Origin: Clostridium sp. CAG:571
GTDB taxonomy: Bacteria; Bacillota; Clostridia; TANB77; CAG-508
Length of the DNA: 64,000 nucleotides
Direction of reading: 5' to 3'
NCBI GenBank assembly: GCA_000434015.1
Contig: HF999505.1
Span: 31,091 to 95,090, forward strand
The position numbers and the translations under genes are program-made. The notes below the pieces were generated by a model. That model searched no databases, was not told the DNA's origin, and saw only the letters and a program-made list of their open reading frames with translations. The stretch's first letter is position 1; the number at the start of each line of letters is the position of its first letter. Positions 17,818 to 26,482 of this stretch are shown piece by piece.

Positions 17818-19560
17818 ATGAGTAAAAAAGTAAAAATTTTAATTGGAGTAATAGCTATATTAATAATTATTAGTATATTTATAGTAAGTTTTTGCTTAAT
17901 AAACTTTAATAAAACAGAAAAAACAGCAAAAATAGACGATTGGGTATATAATAAAAATGATGAAATTGATAGTTATATTTCAAGTAGTGGAAGTTCAGTA
18001 TTTAGTGTACCAACAGCAGCAGAGTCAAGTTTAAGTAGTAGTAGTAAATTTAGTGATAGTAATATAGGCTTTTCTGTAGGAGGATCAAAAAACGTAAATA
18101 ATTTTAGAGAAAATATAAAAAATGGATATTTTCCAATTTCAACAGATATTACATATAATGGCTTGTTTTATGATTATTATTTCGAAACTGGAGACAAAAA
18201 AACAAGTGAAGAAATGTTTTATCCATCATATTCTACAGCCGTATCAAAAGATCCAATTTCATCAAATAGTGAATATTATATGACAGTAGGATTAAATTCT
18301 AATATAAAACAAAGTGATTTTAAACGTAAAAAACAAAATATAGTTGTTTTATTAGATATATCTGGCTCTATGGAATCTAGTTTAAATTCTTACTATTATG
18401 ATAACAGTTTACTTTCTAAATTTATGGATAATAAAAGTAAAATGCAACTTGCTAATGAATCTGTTAATTTAATGATTGATGAATTAAAAGATGATGATAG
18501 ATTAGCAATGGTATTATTTGATGATGATGCATATTTAGCTAAAAATTTTAATTTGATAAAAGATACTGATATATCTAAGTTAAAGAATCATATATTAGAA
18601 ATAGAGGCTTGTGGTGGTACAAACTTTGAAAAGGGATATAAAAAGGCTACAGAATTATTTAGTAATGAATTATTAGATGATAAAGAATATGATAATAGAA
18701 TAATTGTAATTACAGATGCTATGCCAAATATGGGAACAACTAATAAAAGTGAATTATCAAAATACATAGAATCTAATTCGGGAAAAGGAATATATACGAG
18801 TTTTATAGGTGTAGGAGTAGATTTTAATACAGAAGTTATAGAAAGTCTTTCGAATGTTAAAGGGGCTAATTATTATTCAATTAGTAGTAGTAAACAATTT
18901 AAAAAGATATTAGGTGAAGAATTTGATTATATGGTTACACCATTAGTGTTTGATTTGAATTTGAATTTTGAATCTGATGGGTATGAAATTGATAAAATAT
19001 ATGGAACAGACTCTCAAGATAAATCATATGGAAATATAATGAAAGTAAATACTCTATTTCCTTCAAATACTAATGAAGATTCAGAAGCTAAAGGTGGAGT
19101 GATATTATTAAAATTAAAAAAGAAAGAAAATAGTACAAATAATAAAATTAAGTTAAATGTTTCATATACAGATAGAGATGGAAATCAGCATACAAACTCA
19201 CAAGTAGTGGAATTTAATAAAGATGATGAATATTATGAAAATACAGGAATTAGAAAAGCAATTTGCTTAACAAGATATGCGAATGTATTAAAAAATTGGA
19301 TTTTATATGAAAGAAGTAATGAAAATGATAAATTTTATATAGATGAAAACTTTGGAATAGTAGATTGTGAGTATAGTAAAGATGAGATAAGAAAATTATT
19401 AGGTGAAAATGAGAGAACATCAGTAAAACTTACAGTAAGTGATAAATATAAAGATATATTTAAAAAGATAAAAGATTATTTAGAAAATGAGAAAAATGAA
19501 GTTAAAGATGAGAGTTTAAAACAAGAAACAGAATTGCTAGAAAAATTAATTAATAGTTAA
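17818..19560 (+). CDS. Membrane-anchored von Willebrand factor A protein
   Basis: A 580-aa protein with an N-terminal span (~6-30), a Ser-rich linker, and an extracytoplasmic VWA domain at ~175-380. The metal-ion site is complete: DISGSMES, the GGTNFEKG threonine and the ITDAMPNMG aspartate. The C-terminal ~180 residues look like a beta-rich plus helical domain. The family (YfbK/YfbB-like VWA proteins) binds protein ligands; the ligand is unknown. Co-transcribed with the membrane sigma factor upstream, so it may sense the envelope for it. Confidence 0.82.
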   Translation: MSKKVKILIGVIAILIIISIFIVSFCLINFNKTEKTAKIDDWVYNKNDEIDSYISSSGSSVFSVPTAAESSLSSSSKFSDSNIGFSVGGSKNVNNFRENIKNGYFPISTDITYNGLFYDYYFETGDKKTSEEMFYPSYSTAVSKDPISSNSEYYMTVGLNSNIKQSDFKRKKQNIVVLLDISGSMESSLNSYYYDNSLLSKFMDNKSKMQLANESVNLMIDELKDDDRLAMVLFDDDAYLAKNFNLIKDTDISKLKNHILEIEACGGTNFEKGYKKATELFSNELLDDKEYDNRIIVITDAMPNMGTTNKSELSKYIESNSGKGIYTSFIGVGVDFNTEVIESLSNVKGANYYSISSSKQFKKILGEEFDYMVTPLVFDLNLNFESDGYEIDKIYGTDSQDKSYGNIMKVNTLFPSNTNEDSEAKGGVILLKLKKKENSTNNKIKLNVSYTDRDGNQHTNSQVVEFNKDDEYYENTGIRKAICLTRYANVLKNWILYERSNENDKFYIDENFGIVDCEYSKDEIRKLLGENERTSVKLTVSDKYKDIFKKIKDYLENEKNEVKDESLKQETELLEKLINS

Positions 19561-19591
19561 TAAATTTTTCTAAAAGAATAAAAAGATAAAT

Positions 19592-19658
19592 AAAGTGTGC
19601 CATTTAAAATTTACTAAGCCAAAAAGTTGGAAAGTATAAAAAAATGGCATACTTTTTT
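19592..19658 (+). terminator. Terminator after the VWA gene
   Basis: AAAGTGTGCCATTT pairs with AAATGGCATACTTT (one G-T pair) across a long loop, followed by T-run. Confidence 0.7.
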
Positions 19659-19747
19659 ATTTAACCTAAAGTAAATAAAAAAGTTTTAAAGATTTCTTAT
19701 TTATTTAGTTTATAAACAAGTAGATAAAATAAAAAGCGAAAAAGTAT

Positions 19748-19776
19748 TGACAATTTTGTAAAAATATTGTATTATA
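19748..19776 (+). promoter_or_regulatory. Promoter of infC-rpmI-rplT
   Basis: TTGACA at 19748-19753, 17-base spacer and TATTAT at 19771-19776. Confidence 0.75.
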
Positions 19777-19779
19777 ATA

Positions 19780-19950
19780 TAGTCAAAAAAGAAGAAGCTA
19801 AATCACTTCTCACCTTATCGTATTAGAAAAAGGTTAATAAATATATTTTTTATAGAATGTTATAATATTATTTTGTAATTTCTATTTAAGATTAATAAAT
19901 ATTTATTATTATGAGAAGGGTTGGCAAATAAAAGTCAATCTTTTTTAATT
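19780..19950 (+). promoter_or_regulatory. L20-type autoregulatory leader with attenuator
   Basis: A ~170-base leader ends in a hairpin AGGGTTGGC / GTCAATCTT followed by six T (about 19915-19946), a terminator just before infC. An upstream CTTCTCACCTT segment (~19806) can pair with GAGAAGGGT at 19912, giving a competing fold. This matches the layout of the L20 leader that represses infC-rpmI-rplT in Firmicutes; the fold itself was not computed. Confidence 0.6.
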
Positions 19951-19967
19951 TATTGGAGGTGTTTTTT

Positions 19968-20483
19968 ATAAAACAAGAGTTACCTATTAATGAGCAAATA
20001 AGAGCTAAAGAAGTTCAATTAATAGACGAAGAAGGGAAAAAAAATGGACCAATTTCATTAAAAGAAGCTCTAGATATTGCTTATGAAAAAAAATTAGATT
20101 TAGTATTAGTTGCTCCAAATGCAGAACCACCAGTTTGTAAAATAATGAACTATGGTAAATATAAATTTGAGCAAGCTAAAAGAGAAAAAGAAGCAAGAAA
20201 AAAACAAAAAACATTTGAAACAAAAGAAATAAGAATTACACCTAATATTGAACAACATGATTTTGAATTTAAAGCTAAAAACGCTAGAAAATTCATAGAA
20301 GATGGAAATAAAGTAAAAATAACTGTTAAATTTAGAGGAAGAGAACTAAATTATGTAAAATTAGGAGAGGAAACTTTAAATAAATTTATAGAAGAGTTAT
20401 CTGATATTTCATCTCCAGAAAAAAAACCAATATTGGAAGGTAAAAATATGTTTATAATATTAGCTAAGAAAAATGAAAAATAA
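19968..20483 (+). CDS. infC: Translation initiation factor IF-3, AUA start
   Basis: About 171 residues with the IF-3 N-domain (LPINEQIRAKEVQLIDEEG) and C-domain (RITPNIEQHDFEFKAKNARKF, VKFRGRELNYVKLG). No ATG precedes the conserved N-terminus. The ribosome site GGAGGTG at 19955-19961 is followed after six bases by ATA at 19968, giving a product that starts KQELPINEQ after the initiator. IF-3 genes classically use rare starts (AUU in E. coli) so that IF-3 limits its own synthesis; AUA fits. A TTG at 19953 in frame would place the start inside the ribosome site and is rejected. Confidence 0.93.
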   Translation: MKQELPINEQIRAKEVQLIDEEGKKNGPISLKEALDIAYEKKLDLVLVAPNAEPPVCKIMNYGKYKFEQAKREKEARKKQKTFETKEIRITPNIEQHDFEFKAKNARKFIEDGNKVKITVKFRGRELNYVKLGEETLNKFIEELSDISSPEKKPILEGKNMFIILAKKNEK

Positions 20484-20586
20484 TCTTAGAGAATATTAAT
20501 ATATAGAAGGTCAGAAAAGTGGAATAATGACCAAAACAAAAAGTCCACACATTTTTAAGTAGAAATAGAGAGGAGTTTTGAGTACT

Positions 20587-20790
20587 ATGCCAAAATTAAA
20601 AACAAATAAAGCAGCTAAAAAAAGATATAAGTATACTGCAACAGGAAAGGTTAAAAGAACAAAATCAAATAGAAGACATCTTTTAGCAAATAAAACACCA
20701 AGAGCAAAAGCTAGAGGAAAAGTTCAAGATGCTTATGCTGATAAAACATGTGAAGCAGGAATTAAAAGATTATTACCATATGGTAACTAA
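20587..20790 (+). CDS. rpmI: Ribosomal protein L35
   Basis: 67 residues, MPKLKTNKAAKKRYKYTATG onward, the standard bL35 sequence, basic and ending GIKRLLPYGN. The ATG at 20587 follows AGAGGAG; an upstream TTG in frame is unlikely. Middle gene of infC-rpmI-rplT. Confidence 0.96.
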   Translation: MPKLKTNKAAKKRYKYTATGKVKRTKSNRRHLLANKTPRAKARGKVQDAYADKTCEAGIKRLLPYGN

Positions 20791-20820
20791 AAAATAGAAA
20801 GAAGATAGGAGTGAAAATAA

Positions 20821-21171
20821 ATGGCAAGAGTTAAAACAGCGGTAATTACTCGTAAAAAACATAAAAAAATATTAAAAAGAGCGAAAGGATATTATGGTGC
20901 AAAACACTATAGATTTAGAATGGCTAAACAAGCTGTTATGAAATCTGGAGCATATGCATATGCTGGAAGAAAAGATAAAAAGAGTAATTTCAGAAAATTA
21001 TGGATAGCAAGAATTAATGCTGCTGCAAGACAAAATGGAATGACATATAGCAAAATGATAGCAGGATTAAAAAAAGCTAATGTTGTTGTAAATAGAAAAA
21101 TGCTTGCAGAATTAGCTGTAACAGATGCTGAAGCTTTTTCAAAAATAGTAGAAATAGCAAAAAATGCATAA
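20821..21171 (+). CDS. rplT: Ribosomal protein L20
   Basis: 116 residues of bL20: MARVKTAVITRKKHKKILK, KGYYGAKHYRFRMAKQAVMK and NRKMLAELAVTDAEAF. L20 assembles the large subunit and represses its own operon through the leader upstream of infC. The AGGAGTG ribosome site is good. Confidence 0.97.
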   Translation: MARVKTAVITRKKHKKILKRAKGYYGAKHYRFRMAKQAVMKSGAYAYAGRKDKKSNFRKLWIARINAAARQNGMTYSKMIAGLKKANVVVNRKMLAELAVTDAEAFSKIVEIAKNA

Positions 21172-21193
21172 TTGAAGTAAACTGGAAATTTGG

Positions 21194-21226
21194 ACTGGAT
21201 TAGATTTAAACTAATTCAGTTTTTAT
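21194..21226 (+). terminator. Terminator after rplT
   Basis: ACTGGATTAG / CTAATTCAGT stem (one G-T pair), seven-base loop and T-run. Confidence 0.82.
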
Positions 21227-21383
21227 TTATATAGAGATTAAAGTACTATACTACAATATAAAAATATGATAAAATAAAATTAGCACAAAAAACAAGTAAA
21301 ATAAAAAAGAAGATAGTTTATTATTATATAGCTTATTGTATTTTCTATAAAAATAATTAATAAAAAGGTATAGGTGATGAAAT

Positions 21384-22278
21384 ATGGAAAAAAACGAAAC
21401 AAAAAGAAGTGAAGTTATAAAAAATTTTATGAAAAAAATAGATCCAAAGTGGTCTAATTTAAAAAAGGCAAGATATATATGTATTAATTTATGTGATACT
21501 TTATATTCATATTCTCCAGAATTCAATTATGAAGATGCCGATTTTAAAACTGATTATTTAGGAAAAATTATAAAAATATTTAGAAACAAGGATGAAAATG
21601 AATTTAAAGAATTAATAGAAAATGAAGATCAAATTTGTGTTGGATTAGGAAATATTTATGGAAGATTATTAGAACAAGCAGGTGTTCCTCGGAGTAGAAA
21701 AAATTGGAGGAGACGTTTTCTTTGAAATAGAGCCAGGAAGAAGTACAGTTGTTAAAATAGTAAAGGAATTATATAGAGTAAAAATGAAAGATAGACCAGA
21801 AGGATTTCAACATGATGTATTAGATGATGTAGAAAAAATAGATAAAGAATTAGGTTTTATAGATGAACATGGATATAGGGACAAAGAAAATTATAATGTA
21901 GAAGCTGCAAATGAACAGAGTAGTTTTGAATCAAGATTACAAAGAGTTTTAGATGATAGAGGAGAATATGTTAGTTCAGTAATTGGAAATAAACTTAAAA
22001 ATGTTGAACTACATAAATATTATAAGTATTTAATGAAGACAGCTTTTAGAGGAAAGAAAATAGATATAAAGCCTATTGATAAAAATTATTTAGAGGGAAT
22101 TCAATATGTACTAATTGCAAGACAAAGTGATGAATGTCCAGAAGATATATGTTATTTGTATGATAAAGAACAAGGAAAATTTGTAAAAACAAGTATGGAA
22201 GATATATTAGAGAAGAAAAAAAGAGAAGAACAAAAAGAAAAATCTGGGAAAGAAGGTATAGAATTAGATATAGACTAA
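21384..22278 (+). CDS. Unknown ~297-aa protein, with +1 shift at CGGA
   Basis: Two overlapping frames join when CGGA at 21690 is read as Gly, giving AGVPGVEKIGGDVFFEIEPG in place of a stop 12 codons on. The joined protein is soluble and charged, helical in the first 100 residues (KARYICINLCDTLYSYSPEF), mixed in the middle, and ends in a Lys/Glu-rich tail. No signal peptide or membrane span. I do not recognise the family; the middle part (GVGLGNIYGRLLEQAGVPG) vaguely suggests a transglutaminase or protease fold, without a clear active site. It lies alone between rplT and the SpoIIID-like gene. Confidence 0.6.
21690..21693 (+). other. CGGA +1 frameshift site in the unknown gene
   Basis: In-frame CGG (codon 103) followed by A. 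Preceding codon cct, next codon gta. The downstream frame stays open for ~195 codons. Confidence 0.78.
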
Positions 22279-22383
22279 TTAATTTAGAATAAATTTTAAA
22301 AATGGTAGGAATTAACAATTGGACGTAGAATAAGATAAATATCTAGGACAAATGATGCTAGCGTTTGAAAAAGAGGCGTTAAA

Positions 22384-22656
22384 ATGACTAGTCCTGAAAA
22401 AATTCTGGAAGAAGCGGAATATTTTATTTGTCACCAGTCTACATTGCGGAAAACTGCAGAGTATTTTAGAACTTCCAAAACAACACTTCACGAAGATTTT
22501 AGAGTAAGACTAAAAGAAATCGACATGAGGATGTATTTGAAAGTAAGACAGCTACTTGCAGAAAACAGAAAGGCTGCTCCGGTTAGAGGCGGTTTGGCAC
22601 ACAAGAAAAAATGCAGAAATGAGAAAAAACAAGTAATAAAAATTGCGGGTTTGTAA
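22384..22656 (+). CDS. SpoIIID-like regulator, divergent and probably acquired
   Basis: A 90-aa relative of SpoIIID: helix-turn-helix TLRKTAEYFRTSKTTLHEDF and the RGGLAHKKK basic block, against VRGG/RGG in SpoIIID. Base use is richer in GC than in neighbours. It has an in-frame CGG followed by A at 22447 that must be read as Arg in triplets: the Arg aligns with the conserved Arg of SpoIIID, and a shift would soon reach a stop. This is the clearest exception to the CGG rule in the window and suggests recent transfer. Its terminator overlaps its own stop codon, a compact cassette. Confidence 0.75.
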   Translation: MTSPEKILEEAEYFICHQSTLRKTAEYFRTSKTTLHEDFRVRLKEIDMRMYLKVRQLLAENRKAAPVRGGLAHKKKCRNEKKQVIKIAGL

Positions 22657-22690
22657 TAAATTATATTGTTACAGATCCGTGATTTTTTTT
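22646..22690 (+). terminator. Terminator overlapping the end of the SpoIIID-like gene
   Basis: CGGGTTTGTAA (22646-22656, containing the stop codon) pairs with TTACAGATCCG (22669-22679) with two G-T pairs, followed by eight T. Confidence 0.78.
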
Positions 22691-22708
22691 AAAAGGAGAA
22701 AATATTAA

Positions 22709-23656
22709 ATGAGATGTATAATTGATGGTCACTGTGATACCTTATCAAAAGCTTTGGATACAAATACCAATTTAAATAATAGTAAGTTTTGTTTTAATTT
22801 AGATATTGTAAAAGATAATGTTCCATATATACAATTGATGGCTGCTTATGTGGATCCAGAATATGTAAGATGTAATATGGAAAAAGGAGGTTTTTATAGA
22901 GCTATTAATATCTTAAATAAGTTTGAAGAAGAAAAAAATAATGAAAATATAATAAATATTCTAAATAAATATGATTTAAATAGAGTTATCCTAGAAAACA
23001 AGATAGGAGTAATACTTACAATAGAAAATGGAAGTGCTATATCTGGAGATATCAATAATATAGAAAAACTTTTTAAAAAAGGTGTTAGAGTAATGTCTGT
23101 TACTTGGAATGAAGATAATGATTTGGGGTGTGGTGCGCTAACTAAAAATGATAAAGGTCTTACAAAACTTGGCATAGAGTATATAAAAAAAATGGAGAAA
23201 ATAAATATTCTTATAGATATATCACACTCTTCTGAAAAGACTTTTTGGGATATTATTAAAAATACTAATAATACAATTGTTGCAACGCATTCTTGCGTAA
23301 ATTCTGTTTGTAATCATCCAAGAAATTTAAAAGATAGACAAATAATTGAAATCGCAAAAAGAAAAGGAATAATAGGAATATGTTTTGCATCAGAATTCTT
23401 AAATGAATATGGTAAAAGTACGTCACATGACATAGTTAAACATATTAAATATATAAAAGAATTAGTTGGAATAGATTATGTTGGGCTTGGAAGTGACTTT
23501 GACGGAGTAGAAGAAACTAAAATGCCATTAGATATAAGAAATGTTAAGCATTTAAAAATATTAGAGGATAAAATGAAGTTAGAAGGGTTTACAAGTGAAG
23601 AGATTAGTAAAGTTATGGGGGAAAATTGGTTAAGAGTTTTAAATGATTTTTTTTAA
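22709..23656 (+). CDS. Membrane-dipeptidase family (M19) peptidase
   Basis: A 315-aa zinc dipeptidase of the renal dipeptidase family, which splits dipeptides, often with a D-residue at the C-terminal side. Zinc ligands are visible as DGHCDTL at residues 4-10, the TIENG Glu near 110, ISHSSEKTFW, ATHSCVNSVCNHPRNL, and the final GLGSDFDGVE. No signal peptide, so it acts in the cytosol. ATG follows AAAAGGAGAA. Alone in its orientation block. Confidence 0.9.
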   Translation: MRCIIDGHCDTLSKALDTNTNLNNSKFCFNLDIVKDNVPYIQLMAAYVDPEYVRCNMEKGGFYRAINILNKFEEEKNNENIINILNKYDLNRVILENKIGVILTIENGSAISGDINNIEKLFKKGVRVMSVTWNEDNDLGCGALTKNDKGLTKLGIEYIKKMEKINILIDISHSSEKTFWDIIKNTNNTIVATHSCVNSVCNHPRNLKDRQIIEIAKRKGIIGICFASEFLNEYGKSTSHDIVKHIKYIKELVGIDYVGLGSDFDGVEETKMPLDIRNVKHLKILEDKMKLEGFTSEEISKVMGENWLRVLNDFF

Positions 23657-23812
23657 AATTGAATTCATTAAGTGTTCACATAGTATTTACTATATTTACA
23701 GAAAAAGAACAAATAAAAAACACAAAACAGGTATATTATAAATACATAAAAAGAAAGGAGAGATGCTTATAAGAAATAATAGTAAAACTATAGAAGAAAG
23801 GGAAGTGATTTA

Positions 23813-24043
23813 GTGAATATAAAAATTGTAGGGTCTAATTGTAAAAATGGAATGCAATTATATAAAATGGCATCAAGAGCTGTAGAAGAGCTAGAAGAAA
23901 ATATTGAGGTAGAAAAACTAGATGATAAAAATTCAATTAACAAATATGGTGTAAAAAATATACCTGGATTAATTATTAATAATCGACTAGTAAGTGAAGG
24001 AAAAGTATTAACTTCGAGAGAAATTACTAAATTGCTAGCATAA
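23813..24043 (+). CDS. Small thioredoxin-fold protein with one cysteine
   Basis: 76 residues with the thioredoxin-like pattern of the small redox-disulfide family (MtrX type): IKIVGSNCKNGMQLYKMASRAVEEL, then YGVKNIPGLIINNRLVSEGKV with the cis-Pro motif. The usual CxxC is reduced to one Cys (SNCKNG), so it cannot act as a normal dithiol oxidoreductase and may act by a monothiol route or bind a ligand. The GTG start at 23813 follows AGGGAAGTG. Followed by a long bidirectional terminator. Confidence 0.72.
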   Translation: MNIKIVGSNCKNGMQLYKMASRAVEELEENIEVEKLDDKNSINKYGVKNIPGLIINNRLVSEGKVLTSREITKLLA

Positions 24044-24056
24044 TAGATAAAATAAA

Positions 24057-24131
24057 GATGTACATATAAAAATGATAAAGCACTTTAAAATAATTTAGAG
24101 TGCTTTATTAAAAATGTACATTTTTTATTAT
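24057..24131. terminator. Bidirectional terminator before the spoVA cluster
   Basis: Long nested stem: ATGTACAT / ATGTACAT outside and AAAGCACT / AGAGTGCTTT inside, with A- and T-runs on both sides, between convergent genes. Confidence 0.8.
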
Positions 24132-24515
24132 TGTTTTTTTATTTTAGGTTTTGCAATTAATGAAGCAATGTATCCAAAGAATACAGCTGCAGCAATTCCT
24201 CCACTTGCTGATTTAACACCACCTACAAAGGCCCCTAAAAGACCAGATTTTTGAACTTCTTCGATAGCACCTTTAGCAAGATTGGCACCAAAACCTGTTA
24301 GAGGAACGGTAGCGCCAGCACCAGCAAAATCTATTAAATATTTATATATTCCTAATCCACCGAAGAATTGCACCAGCAGTAACGAAAGTTACTAATATTC
24401 TTGCAGGAGTTAATTTTGTTTTATCTATTAATATTTGTCCAATTATACAGATAATTCCACCTACAACAAAACATCTGAGTAATTGCATCCAATCAATATT
24501 TTGTATAAAATTCAT
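24128..24515 (-). CDS. spoVAE: Stage V sporulation protein AE, with +1 shift at CGGT
   Basis: About 128 residues, hydrophobic, part of the SpoVA channel that moves dipicolinic acid in spore formation and germination. It matches SpoVAE(b): FVVGGIICIIGQILIDKTKLTPARILV, then LIDFAGAGATVPLTGFGANLAKGA. The frame changes at ctt-CGGT-gga; as Gly it gives AGAILGGLGIYKYLIDF, the family sequence, while triplet reading stops five codons later. Start is ATG 24515 behind GAGGTG; the GTG at 24524 is part of that ribosome site. Last gene of dodecin-spoVAC-spoVAD-spoVAE. Confidence 0.9.
24359..24362 (-). other. CGGT +1 frameshift site in spoVAE
   Basis: Minus-strand CGG in frame, followed by T. Preceding codon ctt, next codon gga. 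Gly restores AILGGLG. Confidence 0.87.
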
Positions 24516-24526
24516 AATAGTCACCT

Positions 24527-25532
24527 CTACACTTCTATACTAATAGCGTGGGCAATACCTGGAATAGATTCTCCTTGCTGAGTACTTGTTGAATTCATTA
24601 ATGCACCAGTTGCTATTAGTAATATTTTCTTTATTTTTTTATCTTTTAGTTGCTTAAAAAAGTATCCAGAGAAAATAGTTCCAAGGCAAGCGCAACCACT
24701 ACCTCCAGAATGAGTGTCTTGTTTTTCTTTATCAAACATTAAAACTCCGACAGTCATTGTAGTTAGACTTTATATTATATCCTTTTGTTTCAGAAAGTTC
24801 TATTAATATATCTTTACCAATATGCCCTAAATCTCCTGTAATAATTACGTCATAGTAACTTGGTTTTCTTTGAGTATCTCTAAGATGGGTAATTAAAGTG
24901 TCTAAGGCTGCAGGAGCCATAGCAGCTCCCATATTGTTTGCATCTTTTATTCCCATATCCACAATTTTTCCGGGGGTAATATGAGTAATAAATGGTCCTG
25001 TTCCTGATGATGTGAGAATTGCTGCGCCAGAGCCTGTTACTGTCCACTGTGCTGTTGGGGGTCTTTGGTTTCCAAGTTCTAATGGAAATCTAAATTGTTT
25101 TTCTGCACTACAAAAGTGACTTGATGTAGCACATAATACATTTTGTGCAGCACCACTTTCTATAAATACACTACCAAGACACATACTTTCTACAAATGTA
25201 GAGCATGCACCAAATACTCCAAAAAAGGGAATATTTAGTTCACGAAGACCAAAACTAGAAGAGATACATTGGTTTAGTAAATCTCCTGCAAAACAGTAAT
25301 CTATTTGGGTAGCAGGTATATTAGATTTTGAAATAACAGTGCTAACAGTTTCTTTTATAATTTTACTTTCAGCTTTTTCCCATGTTTTTTCTCCCCAGAA
25401 TTCATCATCTAAACATTGATCAAAATATTTAGCCATAGGTCCTTCAGATTCTTTTGGACCAACTATAGATGCTGTTTCTAAAATTGTTGGGGGGGTATCA
25501 AATTTTATTGTTTGTGTACCAATTCTTTTCAA
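24527..25532 (-). CDS. spoVAD: Stage V sporulation protein AD, with +1 shift at CGGA
   Basis: A 334-aa thiolase-fold protein that binds dipicolinic acid in the SpoVA complex. Family blocks are clear: TASIVGPKESEGPM, GDLLNQCISSSFGLRELNIP, FGACSTFVESM, GAAMAPAALDTL and ITGDLGHIGKDIL. Near the C-terminus the frame breaks at tgt-CGGA-gtt; reading Gly gives YNDCGVLMFDKEKQDTHSGG, exactly the SpoVAD end, and a normal length. Start is TTG at 25532 behind AAGGAGG. Lies between spoVAC and spoVAE. Confidence 0.94.
24746..24749 (-). other. CGGA +1 frameshift site in spoVAD
   Basis: Minus-strand in-frame CGG (codon 262) followed by A. Preceding codon tgt, next codon gtt. Gly restores DCGVLMFD. Confidence 0.9.
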
Positions 25533-25574
25533 GATAAATCCTCCTTTTTATAATTATTTTTAATTAAGAAAAAA

Positions 25575-26019
25575 TTATACGAAAAATGTAGCTATTATTC
25601 CAATAATAACAGAAGCAGAAATACCAAATACTAATACTGGACCTGCAACAGTAAACATTTTTCCTCCGACTCCCATAACATAACCTTCAGATTTATATTC
25701 TATTGCTGGTGAGACAATTGAGTTTGCAAAACCTGTTATAGGAATTAATGAACCGTGCACCAGCAAATTTACCAATTTTATTAAATATGTTTAGACCTGT
25801 TAAAATTGCAGCAAGACCTATTAGTATAATAGAAACAACAGTAGAAGAGTTAGTTTGGTCCATTCCTTTGTATAGACAAAAGTCCATTATAATTTGGCCA
25901 ATTGAACAAATTAGTCCACCAACCCAAAATGCATTAAAACAGTTTTTTAGTATAGGTGAGTTGGGGGATTTTTGATCAACATAGTCACTATATTCTTTTT
26001 TGGTTTCAATAGGTTTCAT
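25575..26019 (-). CDS. spoVAC: Stage V sporulation protein AC, with +1 shift at CGGT
   Basis: A 147-aa membrane protein, the mechanosensitive-channel component of SpoVA. It reads AFWVGGLICSIGQIIMDF and FNKIGKFAGAGSLIPITGFA, then EGYVMGVGGKMFTVAGPVL, with several spans. The frame changes at gca-CGGT-tca within the highly conserved AGAGSLVPITGFANS stretch; Gly restores it. Triplet reading would make a 108-aa product lacking the last membrane segments. ATG at 26019 follows AAGGAGG. Three consecutive spoVA genes each carry one such site. Confidence 0.93.
25752..25755 (-). other. CGGT +1 frameshift site in spoVAC
   Basis: Minus-strand in-frame CGG (codon 89) followed by T. Preceding codon gca, next codon tca. 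Gly restores AGAGSLIP. Confidence 0.9.
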
Positions 26020-26031
26020 AAAGATACCTCC

Positions 26032-26238
26032 TTAAATTCTATTTCTATCTAATGTAAATGAAAGATCAAGATCTACGTAATATTCCTCAATTTTTTTACC
26101 ACTAATTTTTGCTCTTTGCTCTAAAATTTTTACATTAGATAGATAATCTATAGTTTTAGATGCTTCTTCAATAGCTTTATTAATAGCATCTTTCCAAGAT
26201 ACTGTAGATGTACCTGTTATTATTAAATGTTTTTCCAT
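26032..26238 (-). CDS. Dodecin-like small protein
   Basis: A 68-aa protein with the dodecin fold pattern: ITGTSTVSWKDAINKAIEEAS, then a helix and two strands (RAKISGKKIEEYYVDLDLSF). Dodecins form hollow dodecamers that bind flavin or CoA. ATG at 26238 follows GGAGG. It ends 13 bases before spoVAC, so it heads the sporulation operon, a position seen in other Clostridia by my recollection; the spore role is inferred from context only. Confidence 0.75.
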   Translation of the reverse strand: MEKHLIITGTSTVSWKDAINKAIEEASKTIDYLSNVKILEQRAKISGKKIEEYYVDLDLSFTLDRNRI

Positions 26239-26482
26239 GATAAACCTCCATAAGTTTAATTATTAAAATTAGTATGTGTAAAATTATTTAAGTTATGCAT
26301 AAATAAAAAAATTAGTTTTAATAAAAGTAATAAAAAAGATTTAAAGTAAAATAAGTAAATTGAATTTTGATAGAATAAATGTATGAAATACAGAATATAA
26401 AGACAAACAAAAATTTGGAAAACTATTGAAAAAAATAAAAAATATGTTAAAATAAAAAATATTAAAATTAAAAGGAGGAACT

